Shown here piece by piece: positions 58,432-64,000 of a stretch of 64,000 bases of DNA. Origin of the DNA: Streptomyces sp. ACA25 (GTDB lineage Bacteria > Actinomycetota > Actinomycetes > Streptomycetales > Streptomycetaceae); assembly GCF_028200735.1 (NCBI RefSeq), contig NZ_JAQKPV010000001.1, forward strand, positions 372,001 to 436,000, given 5' to 3'. The position numbers and the translations under genes were made by a program. The first letter of the stretch is position 1. Every line of letters begins with the position of its first letter. The notes under the pieces were generated by a model. The model had not been told where the DNA came from. It was given only the letters and a program-made list of their open reading frames with translations, and did no database searches.

Positions 58432-59496
58432 TCAGTCGCAGAAGGCGCTCCGCACGGCGGCGGCGTACCGGGTCCACCAGACGATCAGGGCGGCCGCGGC
58501 GGGGAACTGCGGATCGGCCCGGGTGTCCCGCAGCTCATAGTGCCAGCGCAGCATCCAGAAGTCGTTGAGGCGTTCCCACCACACCCGGTGCACGGCCGCT
58601 GACAGCTCGTCCCCGGGGGCTCCGGTGGCCTGCCGGTAGGCCCGGGCGTAGGCCCGGACCCTGGTCAGGTCGAGGCTGCCGTCCGGCCGGAGGAAGAAGA
58701 TCGCGGCGGCCCGCACCGCCTCCTCGGCACGCGGCCGTATGCCGAGCCGGTCCCAGTCGATGATGGCCACCGGTTCGGCAGGGCCCTCGCGGCGGTAGAG
58801 CAGATTGAGCGGGTGGAAGTCGCCGTGCACCCACCCTGAGGCGGGCATCTGGGCGCGGTGCGGCCTGCGGTGCGCGTGCCGGAGCAGCAGCTCCCGGCGT
58901 TCCAGCAGCCGGTGCTCGGCCAGCTCGTCGAAGCCCGTGCGGCGTGACCGGAGCCGGATCCGGGCCAGCAGTATCTCGATCAGCTCCCGGGTGGACGCGG
59001 CGTCGGCCGCCTCCGCGCAGCGCACCCCGGCGGCCCGGTCCTCGGCACCGGTGATGACATGCTCCAGCCCGCGGTGCACCCGGCCGAGCAGCGCGCCGAG
59101 CCGCCGGCACTCGTCCGGAGTCAGCTCCCCGCCGCCGCGGTGCCGCCCCTCCACCCACGGGTACAGGGCGTAACTCCCGCCGCGGCCAAGCACCGCCACG
59201 GTGCGTCCCTCCCGGTCGGCGACCGGGGGTACCACCGGCAGTCCCAGCGCGGCGAGCGCGGTGGTGATCCCGTGCCGCCGCGCCAGCGGCACGACGGCCT
59301 CGGGATCACCGTCCAGATGGTGCTTGAGAAAGAACCGGCCCCGGGTGGTGACCACCCGGTAGCCCCGGTTGAGCAGACCTTCGGTGAGCGGTCGGCAGGC
59401 GAGCGGTTCGCCGGCCCCGAAGCGCTGGAACAAGGTGGTGAGGGTGCGCTCAGGAGGCGGCGCGAGGGTGGACAACACCGCCGCATCGTAGATCAC
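58432..59496 (-). CDS. APH-fold phosphotransferase
   Basis: 354 residues from GTG 59496. The kinase-like fold is shown by GRFFLKHHLDGD (ATP-binding Lys), the Brenner motif SGWVHGDFHPLNLLYR (catalytic Asp and Asn) and VAIIDWDRLGIRP (Mg-binding Asp). Members phosphorylate small molecules such as aminoglycosides, homoserine, choline or thiamine; the substrate here is not evident. A second GTG at 59478 lies six bases after minus-strand TACGAT (59490-59485) and may be the true, leaderless start, which would remove six residues. It is 51 nt downstream of the first Ser/Thr kinase and in the same direction. Confidence 0.83.
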   Translation of the reverse strand: MIYDAAVLSTLAPPPERTLTTLFQRFGAGEPLACRPLTEGLLNRGYRVVTTRGRFFLKHHLDGDPEAVVPLARRHGITTALAALGLPVVPPVADREGRTVAVLGRGGSYALYPWVEGRHRGGGELTPDECRRLGALLGRVHRGLEHVITGAEDRAAGVRCAEAADAASTRELIEILLARIRLRSRRTGFDELAEHRLLERRELLLRHAHRRPHRAQMPASGWVHGDFHPLNLLYRREGPAEPVAIIDWDRLGIRPRAEEAVRAAAIFFLRPDGSLDLTRVRAYARAYRQATGAPGDELSAAVHRVWWERLNDFWMLRWHYELRDTRADPQFPAAAALIVWWTRYAAAVRSAFCD

Positions 59497-59547
59497 TTCA
59501 GGGCATCGGACGGACGCGGAGAGTGTTGAGGGCTGCCGCCTGCGGGG

Positions 59548-61212
59548 TCAGGGGGTGGCGTTGCCGGCGGTGGCGCCGAGGTCCGCGGTTCCACCGGATG
59601 TCGGGCCTCCGCTGCCCTCGGTGCCACCGGGGTTGGCGCCGCCGGTGGGGTTGCCCTCGGTGGTGCCGCCGTCCCCGGGGTCGCCAGGGGTGCCTTCGTC
59701 CGCGCCCTCGTCGGCGCCGTCGTCGGCGCCGTCGTCCGTGCCCTCGTCGGTGTTGCCGTCGGTGTCGCCCTCGGTGCTGCCACCGTTGTCACCGCCGGTC
59801 GAGCCGTCGGAGGTGCCACCTCCGCTGCCCGTGCCGTAGCCCGGGTCGGACGGAGGTTCGTGTGTAGGTTCCCGGGTGCTCGGGTCGAAGAGATCGTCGG
59901 ACGGACCGGTGTTGTTGTCGTCCGGCTCCTCCGGCTCCTCCTCCGGCTCCTCCTCGCCCTCCTCGGGAGCGGTCTCCGTGGGCACGGGGTCCTCCACCGG
60001 CGTGGTGTCGCCGTCGTCGCCGGTGCCGTTGGCCCAGAGGACGCCGGCGCCGATCGCGAACAGCGCGAGGACCGCCACCAGCAGGTAGCGGAGGCGGTTG
60101 TCGTTCTTCCAGCCGGGGCGGCCGTCGTCACCGTCACCGACCGGATTGCCCATCAGCATCGGGCGGAGCTCGTCGGTGGTCGCGTTCGGCCCCGGTCCGA
60201 CGGCGGGCGTCCCCATCGCCGGGGTGTCCGCGGTGACCGAGCCGGTGTTCCACAGGCCGTGGGTGTGCGAGCCGTGCTCGGCGAGCATGCGCAGCGCGTA
60301 CTGCACGACCCCGCGCATCTCCTCGGCGGACTGGAACCGGTCGTCCGGGTCCTTCGCCAGGGACCGCATGGCCAGGCCGTCAAGCTCCGGCGGTGCGTTA
60401 CGGCTCATCTCGGACGGCAGCCGCGGGGTGTCCTGGACGTGCTGGTAGACCACGGAGAGCGGTGTCTCACCGGTGAACGGCGGCCGCTGGGCCAGCAGCT
60501 CGTAGAGCAGGCAGCCGACCGCGTAGAGGTCGGAACGCGCGTCCACCGCCTTGCCCAGGGCCTGTTCGGGCGAGAGGTACTGCGGCGTCCCCATGACCAT
60601 GCCGGTCTGTGTCATGGTGCTCTGCGCGCCGTGCAGGGCACGGGCGATGCCGAAGTCCATGACCTTGACGTTGCCGGTGTCGGTGATGATGACATTGGCC
60701 GGCTTGATGTCCCGGTGGACGATGCCGTGCTGGTGGCTGTAGGCGAGGGCTTCCAGCACTCCGGAGACGATGACCAGCGCCTGGTCGACCGGGGTGTCCT
60801 CGGCTTCGTGCAGCAGCTCCCGGATGGTGCGGCCGTCGACCAGCTCCATCACGATGTAGGGCACGACGTTGCCCGCGAACCGTTCCTCGCCGGAGTCGTA
60901 GACCGCGACGACCGCGTGGTGGTTCAGGCCGGCCACGGACTGTGCCTCGCGGGTGAACCGTGCCTTGGAGACCGGGTCCTCCGCCAGGTCGGACCGCAGC
61001 AGCTTCACCGCGACGACGCGGCCCAGCCGTACGTCCTCGGCAGCGAAGACCTCGGCCATGCCGCCACGTCCGAGCCGGTACGTCAGCCGGTACCGTCCGT
61101 CACCGACGAGACCGTTGTTTCCCCAGTACTCGGGCGAGTCCGGCACCTCGGTGCCGGTCGCCTCGGGCTCGTCCGCGCCGGAGCCCGGAGCGCCTCGCTC
61201 CTGTGCCATCAT
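59548..61212 (-). CDS. Membrane Ser/Thr protein kinase, no PASTA domain
   Basis: 554 residues (Met2 is an equally good start). The Hanks-type kinase has LGRGGMAEVFAAEDVRLGR, VAVKLLR (ATP Lys), HGIVHRDIKPANVIIT (catalytic Asp), VMDFGIARAL and GTPQYLSPEQALG. A membrane helix at about residues 373-393 (LLVAVLALFAIGAGVLW) leads to an extracellular region made of Glu/Asp and then Gly/Thr/Asp-rich low-complexity sequence with no folded domain. It resembles PknB-type kinases but senses nothing obvious outside. It is divergent from the second kinase; the two catalytic domains are near-paralogues (both have GIV/GLVHRDIKP and TMTQTGMV). Confidence 0.92.
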   Translation of the reverse strand: MMAQERGAPGSGADEPEATGTEVPDSPEYWGNNGLVGDGRYRLTYRLGRGGMAEVFAAEDVRLGRVVAVKLLRSDLAEDPVSKARFTREAQSVAGLNHHAVVAVYDSGEERFAGNVVPYIVMELVDGRTIRELLHEAEDTPVDQALVIVSGVLEALAYSHQHGIVHRDIKPANVIITDTGNVKVMDFGIARALHGAQSTMTQTGMVMGTPQYLSPEQALGKAVDARSDLYAVGCLLYELLAQRPPFTGETPLSVVYQHVQDTPRLPSEMSRNAPPELDGLAMRSLAKDPDDRFQSAEEMRGVVQYALRMLAEHGSHTHGLWNTGSVTADTPAMGTPAVGPGPNATTDELRPMLMGNPVGDGDDGRPGWKNDNRLRYLLVAVLALFAIGAGVLWANGTGDDGDTTPVEDPVPTETAPEEGEEEPEEEPEEPDDNNTGPSDDLFDPSTREPTHEPPSDPGYGTGSGGGTSDGSTGGDNGGSTEGDTDGNTDEGTDDGADDGADEGADEGTPGDPGDGGTTEGNPTGGANPGGTEGSGGPTSGGTADLGATAGNATP

Positions 61213-61395
61213 TCCTCGCCATGCTCGCCGTATCGCTCAGCCATCAAACCCGGTTGGGTACCACCCTGCCAAGTCGAGTATGACGGTCCCGTCACGGTGC
61301 TCGGTGCAACCGGTCACGGAACGGACAACAAGCTTGACGCGTCCTACCGCTGAGGCAGACTTGGCGCCGACGCATGCCGCACAGGGGGAGCACAG

Positions 61396-63060
61396 ATGAG
61401 TGATCAGGCCGCGCAACAGCCGGCGGACCACACGGGACGTGCCGTGGGCGGCGGGCGTTACCAGCTCAGGAGCCTGCTCGGCAGGGGCGGGATGGCCTCG
61501 GTGCACCTCGCGTACGACACCGTCCTGGACCGGCAGATCGCCGTCAAGACGATGCACGGTGAGCTGGGGCAGGAGGACTCCTTCCGTGAGCGGTTCCGGC
61601 GGGAGGCGCAGTCGGTCGCGAAACTGACGCACCCCAACATCGTGTCGGTGTTCGACACCGGTGAGGACATCCTCGACGGGGTCCCGGTCCCCTACATCGT
61701 GATGGAGTTCGTCGACGGCCGGCCGCTGCGGGATGTTCTCGACGAGGACATCGCGCGGCACGGTGCGATGCCGGCCGACAAGGCGCTGAAGATCATCAAG
61801 GATGTGTGCGCGGCGCTGGACATGTCGCACGAGATGGGTCTGGTGCACCGCGACATCAAGCCCGGCAACGTCATGCTGACCAAGCGCGGCGAGGTCAAGG
61901 TCATGGACTTCGGTATCGCGCGGGCGATGCAGTCCGGCGTCACCTCCATGACCCAGACCGGCATGGTCGTCGGCACCCCGCAGTACCTCTCCCCGGAGCA
62001 GGCCCTGGGACGCGGTGTCGACGCCCGCTCCGACCTGTACTCCGTGGGCATCATGCTGTTCGAACTGCTCACCGGCCGGCTGCCGTTCGAGGCCGACTCG
62101 CCGCTCGCCATCGCCTACGCGCACGTGCAGGAGGAGCCGCCGACTCCCTCCCACTTCAATTCCGCGGTGCCGCCCGCCGTGGACGGGCTGGTGGCCCGGA
62201 TGCTGCGGAAGAACCCCAACGAGCGCTTCGCGGACGCCGCCACCCTGCGCACCGAGTGCGAGCGGGTCAGCGGGTCGCTCACCGGTACCGCACCGCAGAT
62301 CACCGGTGCGGCGCCCGCGGCCAGCGGGGCTGCCGTCTCCCAGACCGTCTTCCCGCAGTACGGTGCCGCCACCCCGCCGCCGGGAGCCCACGTGCAGTCC
62401 CCGTACGCCCTGGGCTCCCCGCCGCCCGGGGCGGGGGCCTACGGCTACCCGCACCCTCCCACCGCCGTGCAGCAGGGCGTGCACACCCCGCCGCCCTACC
62501 ACCTGAACCCCGCCGCTGCCCCCGCGGTGGCGGGCGGCGGAAAGGGCGGCGGCAACCGGAGCATGACGCTGCTGGTGGCCGCGGGCGTGCTGGCGCTCGT
62601 TCTGATCGCGGGCACCGCCATGGCCTACCTGCTGTCCGGTGGTTCCGACGACAGCCCGGAGGCCAAGGGGGACACCAGTGGCCAGAGTGGCGGCGCGGAG
62701 GACGTGGACGACGATCCGGAGCCGACGGACGACGACAAGCAGGAACGGGAGCCGCGCTTCAAGGAGGGCGACCCGGAGAAGACCATCGACCCCAAGGAAT
62801 GCGTCAACGCCCGGGATCACTACAACGAGGACGAGCACCCGGACGCCATCGTCATGCCCGACTTCTACGACAAGCACTTCGCTTCGGTGAAGGAGTGCAT
62901 CCGGCAGGCGAAGTGGATAGCCGAGTCCCCCGACCTGTACGAGGACGAGGTCCTCAAGGGCAAGGGCATGGTGGTGGATCAGTCCCCGAAGAAGTACGAG
63001 CCGTTCAACCCCGAAGAGGACAAGATCCAGCTCACCATCTCCACCGGCAACGAGCGCTGA
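61396..63060 (+). CDS. Membrane Ser/Thr protein kinase with PASTA-like domain
   Basis: 554 residues. The kinase domain has LLGRGGMASVHLAYDTVLDR, IAVKTMH, GLVHRDIKPGNVMLT, VMDFGIARAM and GTPQYLSPEQALG. A Pro/Gly/Ala-rich juxtamembrane segment (about 295-385) precedes the membrane helix (about 390-413). The outside part has an acidic stretch and one PASTA-like domain (about 470-552) with IVMPDFYDKHFASVKECIRQ and VVDQSPKKYEPFNPEEDK. PASTA domains bind peptidoglycan fragments or beta-lactams; most PknB proteins have three or four copies, so a single divergent copy with an inserted Cys pair is unusual. Divergent from the other kinase across 183 bp. Confidence 0.92.
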   Translation: MSDQAAQQPADHTGRAVGGGRYQLRSLLGRGGMASVHLAYDTVLDRQIAVKTMHGELGQEDSFRERFRREAQSVAKLTHPNIVSVFDTGEDILDGVPVPYIVMEFVDGRPLRDVLDEDIARHGAMPADKALKIIKDVCAALDMSHEMGLVHRDIKPGNVMLTKRGEVKVMDFGIARAMQSGVTSMTQTGMVVGTPQYLSPEQALGRGVDARSDLYSVGIMLFELLTGRLPFEADSPLAIAYAHVQEEPPTPSHFNSAVPPAVDGLVARMLRKNPNERFADAATLRTECERVSGSLTGTAPQITGAAPAASGAAVSQTVFPQYGAATPPPGAHVQSPYALGSPPPGAGAYGYPHPPTAVQQGVHTPPPYHLNPAAAPAVAGGGKGGGNRSMTLLVAAGVLALVLIAGTAMAYLLSGGSDDSPEAKGDTSGQSGGAEDVDDDPEPTDDDKQEREPRFKEGDPEKTIDPKECVNARDHYNEDEHPDAIVMPDFYDKHFASVKECIRQAKWIAESPDLYEDEVLKGKGMVVDQSPKKYEPFNPEEDKIQLTISTGNER

Positions 63061-63069
63061 GCCCTCGCG

Positions 63070-63123
63070 CCACGGCGCCCGCGGCCGCCGTGGCCCCCAG
63101 GGGCCGGCGCCGGGCCCGGCGCC
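63070..63123. terminator. Convergent terminator region
   Basis: Two elements: an 8-bp stem CCACGGCG/CGCCGTGG with an 8-nt loop (63070-63093), and an 18-bp perfect palindrome of GC only (63106-63123). They lie between the convergent kinase and MDMPI-like genes. Confidence 0.65.
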
Positions 63124-63145
63124 CCGCACGCGGCGGTGCCGGGGA

Positions 63146-63970
63146 TCAGGGTGTGACGGCGAAGTTCCCCAGAATGCGGCCGGCCAGCTCGGCGTCGCCC
63201 TCGATCTTGACCCGGTCGGCGACCTTCCGCGGCCGGACCCGTCCGCAGGCCAGCCGCACGTAGGTCTCCCAGTCGAGGGTCAGGGTGACCACCGGTCCGA
63301 GTGACGGGCTCTTGCTGACCGACCCCCTGCCCTCCTCGTCCACGCGGACCGTGCGGAGGAACTCCAACGGGCCGCTGACGTCGAACACGACGGCGGACTT
63401 CTTCGGCGCCCCCGCGTCCTTGGCGACCACCTTCGGCAGCCGGCTGAGCAGGATGTCGCGGGCGAGCTGCGCTCCCGGGGAGTCCAGGTTGCCCGGCTTG
63501 CCGAGGGCCCGCCGGATGTCCTGCTCGTGGACCCAGACGTCGAACGCCCGCAGGCGCATGAAGTCGGTGGCCGACATCTGCCCGAACACCGGGTTCGAGA
63601 CGGTGCGCTCGGGGTCCCGCTTGTCGTTGCGGAGCTGCCGGGAGCGCCGAATGATCGTGTACTCGAGCTCGCTGGTCATCTCCGGAGCGGTGTGGTGCCG
63701 ACGGACGTCGACCTGCACCTCCATGTACCGGCTGGTCTCGTCGGTGACGTGGTAGAGATCACGGGGCAGTGTGTGGATCGGGCGGGGGTCCCCGAGCGCC
63801 TCGCACTCACCGCCGATGACGTGCGAGACGAGGTCGCGTACGGACCAGCCGGGGCAGTCGGTCGGGCGGTTCCATTCACCTTCGACGAGGGGTGAGACGA
63901 GCTCGGATATCGCCTCGATGGACTGGGTCCAGGCCTCGATGGACGGCTGCAGGCTCGGGTGTTCGGTCAC
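63146..63970 (-). CDS. MDMPI/DinB-fold maleylpyruvate isomerase-family protein
   Basis: 274 residues from GTG 63970. The N-terminal helical bundle has the mycothiol-dependent isomerase pattern: EWNRPTDCPGWSVRDLVSHV, with a metal-ligand His, and later LRAFDVWVHEQDIRRALGKP with two further ligands expected (His in VWVHEQD). The C-terminal MDMPI-C part has VTLTLDWETYVRLACGRVR and KIEGDAELAGRILGNFAVTP. Enzymes of this family use mycothiol as a cofactor, but most paralogues in streptomycetes have unknown substrates. It converges with the PASTA kinase and its promoter lies at the very end of the window. Confidence 0.85.
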   Translation of the reverse strand: MTEHPSLQPSIEAWTQSIEAISELVSPLVEGEWNRPTDCPGWSVRDLVSHVIGGECEALGDPRPIHTLPRDLYHVTDETSRYMEVQVDVRRHHTAPEMTSELEYTIIRRSRQLRNDKRDPERTVSNPVFGQMSATDFMRLRAFDVWVHEQDIRRALGKPGNLDSPGAQLARDILLSRLPKVVAKDAGAPKKSAVVFDVSGPLEFLRTVRVDEEGRGSVSKSPSLGPVVTLTLDWETYVRLACGRVRPRKVADRVKIEGDAELAGRILGNFAVTP

Positions 63971-64000
63971 TGGACCCCTCGGGCGGTTCGTCGCTGGCTG

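Overview
The window is high-GC actinobacterial DNA, most likely from Streptomyces or a close relative. This rests on gene content (two branched-chain ketoacid dehydrogenase loci, a proteasome activator, mycothiol-type enzymes, DUF5753 regulators), on frequent GTG starts and ATGA/GTGA overlaps, on start codons placed 6-8 bases after a TAnnnT box (leaderless style), and on the near absence of TTA codons. No rRNA, tRNA, CRISPR array, insertion sequence or origin was seen.

Layout. 1-13822: an exopolysaccharide or glycan cluster (cut off at the left edge) with a priming sugar transferase, two GT4 glycosyltransferases, an O-antigen-ligase-like polymerase, a MurJ-type flippase, a NodB deacetylase, a Wzz-like membrane protein, a divergent secreted GH26-like hydrolase, an ATP-grasp ligase and a FAD oxidoreductase. 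13950-16306: azoreductase with its HxlR regulator, a J-domain-like protein and a rhodanese. 16607-25877: two polymorphic-toxin modules with the same T7SS-signal N terminus but different C-terminal warheads (a RelA/SpoT-like alarmone synthetase plus a second domain; and a PD-(D/E)XK nuclease), each followed by an overlapping immunity gene. Between them sits a carboxymuconolactone-decarboxylase/ECF41 sigma pair with a recognisable ECF41 promoter. 25996-31837: DUF2071 protein, an aminotransferase and paaABCDE. 31982-35029: DUF5819, HTTM and SpoU-methyltransferase genes. 35173-38260: paaN, a TetR regulator and an Lrp regulator. 38445-42012: first BCKDH operon. 42180-45531: translationally coupled mobA-DUF6457 fusion, moeA and K+ channel. 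45541-53062: XRE/DUF5753 regulator, quinone oxidoreductase, a small surface protein, PadR plus ABC exporter, Bpa. 53255-56857: second BCKDH operon on the opposite strand. 57182-58403: DosR-like response regulator and a PPOX-like gene preceded by two DosR-type boxes. 58432-63970: APH-like kinase, two divergent Ser/Thr kinases and an MDMPI-fold protein.

How the genes work together. Phenylacetate catabolism (paaABCDE, paaN) and the first BCKDH operon each carry the same 14-bp operator (consensus ACCGAnCrnTCGGT), so one TetR repressor may coordinate aromatic and branched-chain acid oxidation. The toxin modules look like inter-strain weapons. The nuclease toxin carries the only three in-frame TTA codons I found, which would tie it to bldA-dependent development, and its tip plus immunity gene have clearly lower GC than their surroundings.
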